From an uncultured Microbacterium sp. (GTDB taxonomy: Bacteria; Actinomycetota; Actinomycetes; Actinomycetales; Microbacteriaceae), in contig NZ_CANKZA010000001.1 in assembly GCF_947488465.1 (NCBI RefSeq), forward strand, positions 744,001 to 808,000: DNA of 64,000 nucleotides, given 5' to 3'. The notes beneath the pieces were generated by a model. It was given only the letters and a program-made list of their open reading frames with translations, had not been told where the DNA came from and ran no database searches. The position numbers and the translations under genes are program-made. The stretch's first letter is position 1. Each line of letters opens with the position of its first letter. Positions 27,364 to 36,339 of the stretch are shown here, piece by piece.

Positions 27364-28281
27364 GTGATCATCACTGTCTTCCCCGGGCAGGGCTCTCAGA
27401 CCCCCGGGTTCCTGTTGCCGTGGCTCGACGTCCCGGGCGTCCGCTCCGCACTCGAGCGATATTCGGATGACGCGCAGGTCGACCTCATCGCCGCCGGTAC
27501 CGAATGGGATGCCGATCGCATTCGCGACACCCGCATCGCGCAGCCGCTCATCGTGGCCGCCTCGCTCGTTTCCTTCGCCGCGCTGACCGAGGCCGGCACC
27601 GACCCGGCTGGCGTCGCCGGCCACTCCGTCGGTGAGATCGCCGCGCTCGTCGCGGCGGGCGTGCTCTCGGACACCGACGGCATGTCCCTCGTGGGCATCC
27701 GCGGCCGGGCCATGTCCGAAGCTGCCGCGATCGAAACGACCGGAATGAGCGCCATCCTCGGCGGCGACCAGGATGCTGTCCTCGCCCGCCTCGCGGAACT
27801 CGACCTGACACCGGCCAACTTCAACGGCGGCGGCCAGATCGTCGCGGCCGGCGCACTGCCGGCTCTCGCAGAGCTCGGCGCCGATGCTCCGAAGGCCACT
27901 CGGGTCATCCCGCTGCAGGTGGCCGGTGCGTTCCACACGCGCTTCATGGCGCCCGCTGTCGAGACGCTGCGCGCCGCGGCGGCCGATGTCACGGTCGCCG
28001 ATCCCCGCGCCACCCTCTGGACCAATAACGACGGGTCTGCGGTCACCGACGGCCGGACCGCTCTGAACCTCGTGGTCGACCAGGTCGCCTCACCCGTGCG
28101 GTGGGACCTCTGCATGGCCTCGTTCGCCGACCAGGGCGTTACCGGCATCATCGAACTCGCCCCCGCGGGAACGCTCGTCGGTCTCGCCAAGCGTGCGCTT
28201 CGCGGTGTGCCCACGGTCGCCGTCAAGACGCCGGATGATCTGGCGGCCGCCACCGCCCTGCTGACAGGAGCCGACGCATGA
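27364..28281 (+). CDS. fabD: Malonyl-CoA:ACP transacylase
   Basis: GTG 27364 (MIITVFPGQGSQ) after GGGAGGA gives 305 aa. It loads malonyl groups onto acyl carrier protein for FAS-II elongation. The GQGSQ oxyanion-hole motif, the nucleophile elbow GHSVGE (Ser) and the catalytic His in GAFHTRFM are present. It overlaps fabH by 4 nt (ATGA) and begins a four-gene operon. Confidence 0.96.
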   Translation: MIITVFPGQGSQTPGFLLPWLDVPGVRSALERYSDDAQVDLIAAGTEWDADRIRDTRIAQPLIVAASLVSFAALTEAGTDPAGVAGHSVGEIAALVAAGVLSDTDGMSLVGIRGRAMSEAAAIETTGMSAILGGDQDAVLARLAELDLTPANFNGGGQIVAAGALPALAELGADAPKATRVIPLQVAGAFHTRFMAPAVETLRAAAADVTVADPRATLWTNNDGSAVTDGRTALNLVVDQVASPVRWDLCMASFADQGVTGIIELAPAGTLVGLAKRALRGVPTVAVKTPDDLAAATALLTGADA

Positions 28282-29279
28282 CCCCCACCCTCATTCAGCC
28301 CACCGGCGCGGCGCACACCCGCATCCTGTCGTACGGTGCCGCGCGCGGCGAGAACGCCGTGCCGAACGACGACCTGGTCGGACCGATCGACTCGAGCGAC
28401 GAGTGGATCCGCCAGCGCACCGGCATCGTCACCCGCACCCGCGCGAACGCCGAGACCACCGCGATCGATCTGGCCACCGATGCCGCCGCCGAGGCGATCG
28501 CCGCCGCCGGGATCGATCCCTCGCTCGTTGACGCCGTCATCGTCGCGACGATTTCGAACCCCCGACAGACGCCGTCGGTCTCGGCGATCGTCGCCGACCG
28601 TGTCGGGGCCAACCCGGCCGCGGCCTATGACCTGAACGCCGCCTGCGCCGGCTTCGCCTACGGTGTCGCGCAGGCCGATGCCCTCATCCGTGCGGGCGCT
28701 GCGCACTATGCCCTCGTCATCGGCACCGAGAAGCTCAGTGACGTCGTCGATCCGACCGACCGTTCGATCTCCTTCCTCCTCGGCGACGGCGCGGGCGCTG
28801 TCGTCATCGGTCCGAGCGACTATCCCGGCATCGGCCCGACCATCTGGGGCTCGGACGGTTCGAAGGCCGACGCCGTCAGCATGAACCACACGCTCGTGGA
28901 GTTCCGTGACGGTCTCGCGCCGTGGCCCACCCTCCGCCAGGAAGGGCCGACGGTATTCCGTTGGGCCGTGTGGGAGATGGTCAAGGTCGCGCGTCAGGCT
29001 CTCGAGGCCGCCGGTATCGAGGCATCCGACCTCGCCGCCTTCGTCCCGCACCAGGCCAACATGCGCATCATCGACGAGTTCGCCAAGCAGCTCAAGCTGC
29101 CCGACAGCGTCGTGATCGGGCGGGACATCGAGACGACCGGCAACACGTCTGCGGCATCCATCCCGCTTGCGACGCACCGCCTGCTGAAAGAGCATCCCGA
29201 GCTCAGCGGTGGTCTCGCCCTGCAGATCGGGTTCGGCGCGGGGCTCGTGTTCGGCGCGCAGGTCGTCGTCCTCCCCTGA
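28278..29279 (+). CDS. fabH: 3-oxoacyl-ACP synthase III
   Basis: A 333-aa initiating condensing enzyme that joins an acyl-CoA primer to malonyl-ACP. The catalytic triad is visible: Cys in LNAACAGFAYGV, His in FVPHQANMRI and Asn in TGNTSAASIP. In actinobacteria it often prefers branched primers; this is not readable here. It starts inside the fabD stop (ATGA overlap) and is followed by acpP after 75 nt. Confidence 0.96.
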   Translation: MTPTLIQPTGAAHTRILSYGAARGENAVPNDDLVGPIDSSDEWIRQRTGIVTRTRANAETTAIDLATDAAAEAIAAAGIDPSLVDAVIVATISNPRQTPSVSAIVADRVGANPAAAYDLNAACAGFAYGVAQADALIRAGAAHYALVIGTEKLSDVVDPTDRSISFLLGDGAGAVVIGPSDYPGIGPTIWGSDGSKADAVSMNHTLVEFRDGLAPWPTLRQEGPTVFRWAVWEMVKVARQALEAAGIEASDLAAFVPHQANMRIIDEFAKQLKLPDSVVIGRDIETTGNTSAASIPLATHRLLKEHPELSGGLALQIGFGAGLVFGAQVVVLP

Positions 29280-29354
29280 CCGGGCGACCCTCACACCTAA
29301 ACTGATTTCGGCCCGCTCGGGCCGGTGAACCGAAGAAGAAACAAGGAGAATCCC

Positions 29355-29603
29355 ATGGCATTCAGCAACGACGAGGTCCTCGCAGGACTCGCCGAACTGG
29401 TCACCGACGAGACCGGCATCTCGGCCGACGAGGTCGCCCTCGAGAAGTCCTTCACGGATGACCTCGACATCGACTCGATTTCGATGATGACGATCGTCGT
29501 CAACGCCGAGGAGAAGTTCGGCGTCACGATCCCCGACGAAGAGGTCAAGAACCTCAAGACCGTCGGCGACGCCGTCACCTTCATCACCTCCCACCAGGCG
29601 TGA
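29355..29603 (+). CDS. acpP: Acyl carrier protein
   Basis: An 82-aa acidic protein with the phosphopantetheine attachment site DIDSIS (Ser) at the start of helix 2 and the hydrophobic helix pattern of ACP. ATG 29355 follows a strong AAGGAG. It carries growing acyl chains between the FAS-II enzymes encoded around it. Confidence 0.96.
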   Translation: MAFSNDEVLAGLAELVTDETGISADEVALEKSFTDDLDIDSISMMTIVVNAEEKFGVTIPDEEVKNLKTVGDAVTFITSHQA

Positions 29604-29677
29604 TCAGCGATCCGGTGGGGGGCTCGCTCCCCCACCGGCGCGCCCCGTTTGCACGCTGAGGACCCCAGAGGAACACC

Positions 29678-30916
29678 ATGAGCACACCGCGCATCGTCGT
29701 GACCGGCATCGGCGCGTCGTCCCCGATCGGCGGCACCGCGCCGGAGAGCTGGCAAGCGCTGTTGTCCGGCGCCTCCGGTACCCGCACCCTCGAGTACGAC
29801 TGGGTCGAGCAGTACCAGCTGCCGGTGACCTTCGCCGCGCAGGCCGCGGTACGCCCCGACACGGTGCTCGAGCGTCCGATCGCCAAGCGCCTCGACCCCT
29901 CCTCGCAGTTCGCCCTCGTGGCGGCTCTGGAGGCGTGGAAGGATGCCGGCGAGCCCGAGGTCGATCCCGAGCGTCTGGGCGTCGATTTCGCGACGGGTAT
30001 CGGCGGCCTCTGGACGCTGTTGGATGCGTGGGACACGCTCCGTGAGAAGGGCCCCCGCCGCGTCCTTCCGATGACGGTCCCCATGCTCATGCCGAATTCG
30101 GCCGCGGGCAACCTCTCGCTGCACTTCGGCGCCCGCGCCTACGCGCGGACGGTCGCCAGCGCGTGCGCGTCGAGCACCGAGTCGATCGTCAACGCGGTCG
30201 AGCATCTGCGCGACGGCCTGGCGGACGTCGCGATCGCCGGTGGCACCGAATCGGTCATCCACCCGGTGACGATCGCTTCTTTTGCGTCGATGCAGGCGCT
30301 CTCCAAGCGCAACGACTCGCCCGAGACCGCCTCACGCCCGGGCAGTATCGACCGCGACGGGTTCGTCATGGGCGAAGGCGCAGCCGTGCTGATCCTCGAG
30401 ACGGAAGAGCACGCCAAGGCCCGCGGCGCGAGGATCTATGCTGAGGTCGTCGGCGGTGGCGTGACGGCGGATTCGTACCACATCACCGCGAACGACCCCG
30501 AAGGCACCGGCGCCGCCCGTGCCGTGCGCATGGCGCTCGAAGCCGCGGGCCGATCGGTCGATGAGGTCACCTACATCAACGCGCACGCGACCTCCACGCC
30601 GGTCGGCGATCCGAACGAGTACGTTGCGCTGAAGAGCGTCTTCGGCGACCGGATCGACGAGATCCCCGTCTCCGCCACGAAGGCCTCGACCGGCCATCTG
30701 CTCGGCGGCACCGGTGCCCTGGAGGCGATCTTCACCATCCTGGCGATCCAAGAGCGGGTCGCCCCGCCGACGATCAACATCACCGAGCAAGACCCGGCCG
30801 TGCCGTTCCGTCTTTCGGGCGAGCCGACACCGCTCGGCGCCGGCGATCAGCTCGCGATCAGCAATTCGTTCGGGTTCGGCGGGCACAACGCCGTCGCCGC
30901 GTTCGCCTCGGTCTGA
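29678..30916 (+). CDS. fabF: 3-oxoacyl-ACP synthase II
   Basis: A 412-aa elongating condensing enzyme. The active-site Cys lies in TVASACASSTES, and the two His residues in NAHATSTPVGD and GHLLGGTGALEA; the C-terminal NSFGFGGHNA is conserved. ATG 29678 has AGAGG upstream. It is the last gene of the fab operon and is followed by a clear intrinsic terminator. Confidence 0.96.
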   Translation: MSTPRIVVTGIGASSPIGGTAPESWQALLSGASGTRTLEYDWVEQYQLPVTFAAQAAVRPDTVLERPIAKRLDPSSQFALVAALEAWKDAGEPEVDPERLGVDFATGIGGLWTLLDAWDTLREKGPRRVLPMTVPMLMPNSAAGNLSLHFGARAYARTVASACASSTESIVNAVEHLRDGLADVAIAGGTESVIHPVTIASFASMQALSKRNDSPETASRPGSIDRDGFVMGEGAAVLILETEEHAKARGARIYAEVVGGGVTADSYHITANDPEGTGAARAVRMALEAAGRSVDEVTYINAHATSTPVGDPNEYVALKSVFGDRIDEIPVSATKASTGHLLGGTGALEAIFTILAIQERVAPPTINITEQDPAVPFRLSGEPTPLGAGDQLAISNSFGFGGHNAVAAFASV

Positions 30917-30927
30917 CCGTCAGGCCG

Positions 30928-30969
30928 AAAGAACCCCCTCCGCGAAGCCATGCGGAGGGGGTTCTCTTT
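30928..30969 (+). terminator. Intrinsic terminator after fabF
   Basis: A 13-bp perfect stem, GAACCCCCTCCGC (30931-30943) with GCGGAGGGGGTTC (30952-30964), 8-nt loop, followed by TCTTT. It starts 12 nt after the fabF stop. Confidence 0.9.
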
Positions 30970-31070
30970 CGGGTAAGGCGGCCGGTACGTGCTCTCGATC
31001 CCCGGGAAGCCATCCGAGGCTCGGTACGGGCGCTCCTGCGCCGCCTGGTCTGTGTGGCGGGTGTGGGGTC

Positions 31071-31574
31071 TCAGCCGACCTTGTGCAGCCAGACGACGGC
31101 TTGGTCATCGCTCGCGTGACGGAAGCTCTCGAGCTCCTCATCCCACGCGGACCCCAGCGCGACGCCGAGTTCACGCTGCAACTCGAACGCGTCGCCCGCC
31201 GCGATCTCCATGGCGTAGCGGATGCGGTCTTCACCGATGACGATGTTTCCGGCGGTGTCGGTTTGAGCGAAGTGGATGCCGAGACCCGGAGTGTGGAGCC
31301 AGCGTCCCCCGTCGCTGCGCGGGGTGGGGTCTTCGCTCACTTCGAACCGCAGGTGCTCCCACCCGCGGATCGCGGTCGCGAGCGCTGCGCCGGTGCCGGC
31401 GGGACCCTCCCAATAGAATTCGGCGCGGCGACTGCCGGCGAGCACCGGCTGGTCGGCCCAGTCGAAATTCACGGCACGCCCGAGGGCGCGCCCCACCGCC
31501 CACTCGAGGTGGGGGCACAACGCTCGTGGCGCAGAGTGAATGTAGATCACTCCACGCGCGGATGCTGTCGCCAT
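31071..31574 (-). CDS. DUF3145 family protein
   Basis: A 167-aa protein matching the actinobacterial DUF3145 family: RGVIYIHSAPRALCPHLEWAV near the start, HLRFEVSEDPTP in the middle and WDEELESFRHASDD near the end. It is cytoplasmic with no known enzymatic motif, and its function is uncharacterised. It lies convergent to fabF, the usual location in Microbacteriaceae. ATG 31574 is the natural start. Confidence 0.88.
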   Translation of the reverse strand: MATASARGVIYIHSAPRALCPHLEWAVGRALGRAVNFDWADQPVLAGSRRAEFYWEGPAGTGAALATAIRGWEHLRFEVSEDPTPRSDGGRWLHTPGLGIHFAQTDTAGNIVIGEDRIRYAMEIAAGDAFELQRELGVALGSAWDEELESFRHASDDQAVVWLHKVG

Positions 31575-31715
31575 CTGCTTCTCCGTTTCTTCAGGTACGT
31601 CTTCCCCTACGACCTGAACGGTGCGAATGCCGATGTGCGGCGAGTGCTATGCGGTTATGGGCCCATTATGACGGACGGCGCCCCGGAATCACAACCGTGT
31701 CATTCTTGGGCGTTG

Positions 31716-31789
31716 TAGGGCGGGTGGGACTTGAACCCACGATCGTCGGGTTATGAGCCCGCTGCCTTGACCAGCTTGGCCACCGCCCC
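31716..31789 (-). tRNA. tRNA with CAT anticodon (elongator Met, or Ile2)
   Basis: A 74-nt cloverleaf: acceptor GGGGCGG with CCGCCCT (terminal G.U), anticodon stem CGGGC around TCATAA with anticodon CAT, and T-arm TTCAAGT. CCA is not encoded. The sequence does not have the C1.A72 mismatch of initiator tRNA, so it is elongator Met or lysidine-modified Ile; the two cannot be separated here. Confidence 0.85.
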
Positions 31790-31802
31790 CTGTCGTACGA
31801 GC

Positions 31803-32867
31803 CTACCGGGGGCCGCGCTCGTCCCGATCGCGTGTCGGCGGGTCGGGCCACACCTTCGACACGGCTTCGGTGATGCGGATCGACCCCGTGCTGGGTTGTC
31901 CGTCGCTCCCGCGCTGAATCGGGATCTCCTGGCTGTCGCTGACGATCTGCGGATGGTACCGGGCGAGCTGGAAGACACCGACGACCGCGAGGAGCCCGGC
32001 GACGCCGAAGCCGACGAATGCGCCCCACGGCGCGCGAGCCGCCTCCTGCAGCACGGTCAGACCGATGATGATCGCCACGATCGGATCGACCACGGTGAGC
32101 CCCGCGATGACGAGGTCCGGCGGGCCGGACGCGTACGCGGTCTGGACGAAGTAGGCGCCGACCGCCGTGCCGGTGACGAGAGCGATGACACAGACGACGG
32201 TCAACCACTCGAAGTCGCCCGACTGGATGCGACTGATCACGACCTTCGCGAGCGTTGCGACGAAACCGTAGATGATGCCGGCGCCGACGATGTAGAACAG
32301 CGCGTTCGCGCGACGACGGATCCAGAACCACAACGATCCCAGTGCGATAACGACGACCGCGAGGATCACGAGGATCGTGACGAGCTGACGGTCGCTGACG
32401 GGTGTCTCGGTGGCGTAGATGGCGGCGATCGTCACGAACAGGAAGATGCCGCCCACGCACAACGCGATCGCGCTGATCGAGCGCTTCGTCGGCGTGTGTC
32501 CGCTGATCCTGGCGTTCAGGAGCGTCGTGATCACGAGCGAAATCGCGCCCAGCGGCTGGACGAGGATGAGCGGAGCGAACGACAGCGCGGCCAACTGACA
32601 GACGATCGCGAGGCCCAACATGACGGTTCCCGCAACCCAGGACGGGCGTCGCAAGAGGTTGACGAGATGCGCACCGGTCAGCCCGTTGCCGCCGTTGATC
32701 TGCGTGAGACGTTCGACCTTCTGCACCCCACGGTGCTGGTACTGCGCACCGAACGACATGAACACAGCGCCGAGGAGCGCCAGGGGGATGCCGATGAGGA
32801 TCTTGGGATCATCGAAGACACCGACGAGCTGATCGGTGACGTCTCCGATTGACGAGGCATCCATCAT
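31803..32867 (-). CDS. DMT-superfamily membrane protein
   Basis: A 354-aa protein with about nine or ten transmembrane helices and a hydrophilic C-terminal tail of about 50 residues. The internal duplication and the pattern LSFAPLILVQPLGAISLVITTLL and VDPIVAIIIGLTVLQE (each read as helices) place it in the drug/metabolite transporter superfamily (EamA/NIPA-like). The substrate is unknown. ATG 32867 is preceded by a weak SD; a second ATG follows directly. It is divergent from def. Confidence 0.85.
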   Translation of the reverse strand: MMDASSIGDVTDQLVGVFDDPKILIGIPLALLGAVFMSFGAQYQHRGVQKVERLTQINGGNGLTGAHLVNLLRRPSWVAGTVMLGLAIVCQLAALSFAPLILVQPLGAISLVITTLLNARISGHTPTKRSISAIALCVGGIFLFVTIAAIYATETPVSDRQLVTILVILAVVVIALGSLWFWIRRRANALFYIVGAGIIYGFVATLAKVVISRIQSGDFEWLTVVCVIALVTGTAVGAYFVQTAYASGPPDLVIAGLTVVDPIVAIIIGLTVLQEAARAPWGAFVGFGVAGLLAVVGVFQLARYHPQIVSDSQEIPIQRGSDGQPSTGSIRITEAVSKVWPDPPTRDRDERGPR

Positions 32868-32909
32868 GCCTCGACACTAACCGCCGAAGGCGATCGGTAG
32901 GCTCAGGAC

Positions 32910-33476
32910 GTGGCTGTTCTTCCGATTCGCATCATGGGCGACCCCGCCCTGCACTCCCCCGCTGCTCCCGTCGACGCGATCACGGATGAGATCCGCACGC
33001 TCGTCGCCGACATGTTCGACACGATGGATGCCGCGCCCGGCGTCGGCCTCGCCGCGCCCCAGGTGGGTGTGTCGCTGCGGATCTTCACCTACGCCTATCA
33101 GGACGACGACGGCGAGCCGTGGCGCGGCGTGATCGTGAATCCCGAATTGTGGATGCGGCCGCTCGAACCCGGCATCCCCGACCCGGATGAGGAGTCGGAA
33201 GGATGCCTCTCCTTCCCAGGAGAGCGGTTCCCCCTCCGCCGCTCCGACGAGGTTCTGGTCACCGGAACCGACCTCGATGGTCAGCCGGTGCGGATCGAAG
33301 TGGACGGCTGGCGCGCGCGGATCATGCAGCACGAGTTCGATCACCTCGACGGTGTCCTCTACATCGACCGGCTCGACGACGGCGACTGGAAGACGGTACA
33401 GAAGCTCTCCCGCAAACGCGGCTGGGGCAAGCCCGGCCAGGCCTGGACCCCGGGCATCGACGACATCGACGCGTGA
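32910..33476 (+). CDS. def: Peptide deformylase
   Basis: GTG 32910 gives 188 aa. It removes the N-formyl group from nascent proteins. All three signature boxes are present: GVGLAAPQVG, EGCLSFPGE (metal Cys) and QHEFDHLDG (HEXXH metal ligands and catalytic Glu). The actinobacterial insertion YQDDDGEPWRG is visible. The gene is followed by a hairpin terminator and a tRNA on the other strand. Confidence 0.95.
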   Translation: MAVLPIRIMGDPALHSPAAPVDAITDEIRTLVADMFDTMDAAPGVGLAAPQVGVSLRIFTYAYQDDDGEPWRGVIVNPELWMRPLEPGIPDPDEESEGCLSFPGERFPLRRSDEVLVTGTDLDGQPVRIEVDGWRARIMQHEFDHLDGVLYIDRLDDGDWKTVQKLSRKRGWGKPGQAWTPGIDDIDA

Positions 33477-33497
33477 GGGACTCCCCCGGGGAATGAA

Positions 33498-33529
33498 GAA
33501 GGGCCCCGGAGTGGAGTCCAGGGCCCTTC
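33498..33529. terminator. Hairpin between def and tRNA-Asn
   Basis: GAAGGGCCC (33498-33506) pairs with GGGCCCTTC (33521-33529), 9 bp with a 14-nt loop. There is no long T-run, but it stands between convergent def and tRNA-Asn and probably ends both transcripts. Confidence 0.65.
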
Positions 33530-33530
33530 G

Positions 33531-33603
33531 CTCCCCGGCTTGGACTCGAACCAAGAACCTGCCGGTTAACAGCCGGCTGCTCTGCCAATTGAGCTACCGA
33601 GGA
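33531..33603 (-). tRNA. tRNA-Asn (anticodon GTT)
   Basis: 73 nt: acceptor TCCTCGG/CCGGGGA, D-arm GCTC...GAGC, anticodon stem CCGGC/GCCGG around TGTTAAC-type loop with anticodon GTT, T-arm with TTCGAGT, discriminator G. CCA is not encoded. Confidence 0.95.
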
Positions 33604-33684
33604 TCAGTCACCCGCGAGCGGGCAACCAGATCATCCTAGCAAAGCTCGAGAGGTCCGCGCGACGCGAGGCGCACGTCGCGCGTG

Positions 33685-34458
33685 TCACGACGCGAGGCGG
33701 TCCCGGCCGTCCGGCGTCCACAGAAGCTCATCCGCACCGTGCCCGTACCCGACCGTGTGCCCGCCGTGCAAGACCAGGACGTCGGCATCGAGTTCGCGCA
33801 CCGCGTCGGGATCGTTGGTGACGAGGAGAATGGCCATGCCGTCGGTGTCGCGACGGCGCAGCAGCGCGTCACGGGCGGCGCGGCGCACTTCGAGGTCGAG
33901 GTTGGCGTACGGGTCGTCACCGACGAACACCCGTGGCTGGAGGACGAGCGCGCGAGCGAGCGCGACACGCTGCCGCATGCCGGAGCTGAGCTCGTACGGA
34001 TACTTCGCGGCCGCGCCGAGCGGGAGTTCGAGTTCGTCGAGGAGCCCGGCGACCCGGATCGCCAGGGCGCGGGAGTTCACCCGGCGGTCACGGGCGGTGA
34101 TGGGTTCGCCGATGACGTCGGAGACGGTGAGCCGCGCGGGCAGGTTCGATCCGGCACCCTGGGCGAGATAACCCGTCACGTACCCCCGCACGCGGAGTTT
34201 GCGCCCGCCACGGCGCACCGAGATCCCTTCGACCGTCGCGTCTCCCCCGGCGACGGTGAGAGAGTCTTGACGGATGCCGGAGAGGATCGCGGCGAGGCTG
34301 GACTTGCCGGCTCCGGTCGGGCCCATGAGCGCCAGCGCCCCGCCACGCTCGAGCGTGAACGTTGCTCCGTCGACGACGCGCACCCCGCCGCGGGCGAGCG
34401 ACAGATCGGTCGCACGGATCGCGGGGGCATCATCGTCGAGGCGAGGCATGGGCTTCAT
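33685..34458 (-). CDS. ABC transporter ATP-binding protein, orphan
   Basis: A 257-aa nucleotide-binding domain with Walker A GPTGAGKSS, Q-loop LAQGAG, signature LSSGMRQRVALARA and an H-loop position occupied by Asn (LLVTNDPD). Walker B reads VFVGDDPY: the catalytic Glu that normally follows the Asp is replaced by Asp, so hydrolysis may be weak. No permease gene is adjacent, so the partner is unknown. The region is flanked by tRNA-Asn and dnaG. Confidence 0.85.
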   Translation of the reverse strand: MKPMPRLDDDAPAIRATDLSLARGGVRVVDGATFTLERGGALALMGPTGAGKSSLAAILSGIRQDSLTVAGGDATVEGISVRRGGRKLRVRGYVTGYLAQGAGSNLPARLTVSDVIGEPITARDRRVNSRALAIRVAGLLDELELPLGAAAKYPYELSSGMRQRVALARALVLQPRVFVGDDPYANLDLEVRRAARDALLRRRDTDGMAILLVTNDPDAVRELDADVLVLHGGHTVGYGHGADELLWTPDGRDRLAS

Positions 34459-34482
34459 CCTGCCCGGTTCGCTGCCCCCGCG

Positions 34483-36339
34483 CTACTTCTCTTCGCTGAG
34501 GCTCCGGCGGCGCTGGTCGAGCTCGCGCAGGGCGACCCGCACCCGGCGCCCCTCTTCCGAATCCGGCGGTACTCGCTGGATGGCGCCGAGGAGGTCGAGC
34601 TTTTCGCGGTCGACGGCGCGCACCCGCAGTCGCAGGCACAGCGACCGCGCAGAGGCTTCCGCCTCAGCTTCGGTCAGGGCGGGGAAAGCGGCCGTCAACA
34701 ACTCGACGGCGAGCGATCGGAACGGCTCGCGAGTGGCCTCGACGGCGGTTGATGCCCACCCGATGCGGGTGCGATCGGGGTGCGCGGCGATCGAGAGACG
34801 GACGGCATCCAGCGCCGGGTGCGACATGGGCACGGCGAGAGCGGCATCCGTCTCGGCTGCATCGAGCAGATGCCCGTACTGGAGCACCCCCATGAGCGCG
34901 TCGCGCTCGAGTGCCACATCCGCCGTCCGCGGGAGCGACGCGATCGTGACGCGCGTGAGGGCAGGCGTCTCCTCGCCGGGTGCCGCGGCGGGCATGTCGG
35001 CCGGCGCATCGGATGCCGCGCGCGCCGCGCGGGTGGCGCGTTCGACGGCCGGACGAACTTCACCGATGTCCATGCCGAGCTTCCGGGCCAGTACCCGCGT
35101 GTACCCGGGCCGCAGTGCGGGATCGCGGATGTCGGCGACGATCGGGGCGGCGGCGCGCAGGGCTCCCACCCGCCCTTCCACCGTGGCGAGGTCGTACCCC
35201 GAGAGGCGCTGGTCCATCACGAACTCGAACATCGGCGCCTTGTTCTCCATGATAGCCCGGACCGCAGCATCGCCACGGTGCAGACGCAGATCGCAGGGAT
35301 CGAGGCCGTCCGGGCCGACGGCGACGTAGGTCTGTGCGGCGAATCGCTTCTCGTCGCCGAACGCGCGCAGCGCCGCCTTCTGGCCGGCGGCATCCGGGTC
35401 GAACGTGAAGATCACTTCACCGGACGCCGTGTCATCGCCCATGACGCGGCGGAGCACCGTGATGTGATCGGAGCCGAATGCCGTCCCACAGCTCGCGATC
35501 GCGGTCGTGATGCCGGCCAAGTGGCAGGCCATCACATCGGTGTACCCCTCGACGACCACGACGCGGTGCGAACGCGAAATGTCCTTCTTCGCGAGATCGA
35601 GGCCGTACAGCACCTGCGCCTTCTTGTAGATCGGCGTCTCGGGGGTGTTGAGGTATTTCGGGCCCTGGTCGTCGTCGTAGAGCTTGCGTGCGCCGAATCC
35701 GATCGTCTGACCCGTGACGTCACGGATCGGCCAGACGAGCCGGCCACGGAAACGGTCGTATACCCCCCGCTGCCCCTGCGACAGAAGCCCCGCTGTTGTC
35801 AGTTCCTCATCGGTGAAGCCCTGCGCCTTCATGGCGTCGCGGACGCCGTTCCAGCCTTTCGGCGCGTAACCGACACCGAAATGCGCGGCCGCACCCGCAT
35901 CGAAACCCCGCTCGCCGAGGAAGCGGCGCGCGGCATCGGCCTCCGGTGAGGACAATTGGCCCCGGAACCACTCCGCGGCGGCGGAGTTGGCCTGGTAGAG
36001 CCGCGTCCGCCCACTGGTCTCCGGCGCTGCTCCCCCGTCTTCGTAATGCAGGGCGAATCCGATGCGCCCCGCGAGGCGCTCGACCGCTTCGGTGAAGGAG
36101 ACGTGATCCATCGCCCGGAGGAACGAGTACACATCGCCGGATTCACCGCATCCGAAGCAGTGGTAGTAGCCGACCTGTGGGCGCACATGGAAGCTGGGGC
36201 TGCGCTCATCGTGGAACGGGCAGAGGCCCTTCATCGACCCGACGCCCGCCGATTTCAGGGCGACGCGCTCCCCCACGATGTCGGCGATGTTCGTGCGCGC
36301 CTTGACCTCGTCGACGTCGGCCTGGCGGATGCGGGCCAT
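34483..36339 (-). CDS. dnaG: DNA primase
   Basis: A 618-aa replicative primase. Start ATG 36339 (MARIRQADVDEVKART) lies in a TGATG overlap with the dgt stop. The CHC2 zinc finger (CPFHDERSPSF ... CFGCGESGD), the RNA polymerase basic motif and the Toprim domain with EGYTDVMA and the FDPDAAG metal site are present. The C-terminal helicase-interaction domain is present but variable. It synthesises RNA primers at the fork with DnaB. Confidence 0.96.
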   Translation of the reverse strand: MARIRQADVDEVKARTNIADIVGERVALKSAGVGSMKGLCPFHDERSPSFHVRPQVGYYHCFGCGESGDVYSFLRAMDHVSFTEAVERLAGRIGFALHYEDGGAAPETSGRTRLYQANSAAAEWFRGQLSSPEADAARRFLGERGFDAGAAAHFGVGYAPKGWNGVRDAMKAQGFTDEELTTAGLLSQGQRGVYDRFRGRLVWPIRDVTGQTIGFGARKLYDDDQGPKYLNTPETPIYKKAQVLYGLDLAKKDISRSHRVVVVEGYTDVMACHLAGITTAIASCGTAFGSDHITVLRRVMGDDTASGEVIFTFDPDAAGQKAALRAFGDEKRFAAQTYVAVGPDGLDPCDLRLHRGDAAVRAIMENKAPMFEFVMDQRLSGYDLATVEGRVGALRAAAPIVADIRDPALRPGYTRVLARKLGMDIGEVRPAVERATRAARAASDAPADMPAAAPGEETPALTRVTIASLPRTADVALERDALMGVLQYGHLLDAAETDAALAVPMSHPALDAVRLSIAAHPDRTRIGWASTAVEATREPFRSLAVELLTAAFPALTEAEAEASARSLCLRLRVRAVDREKLDLLGAIQRVPPDSEEGRRVRVALRELDQRRRSLSEEK

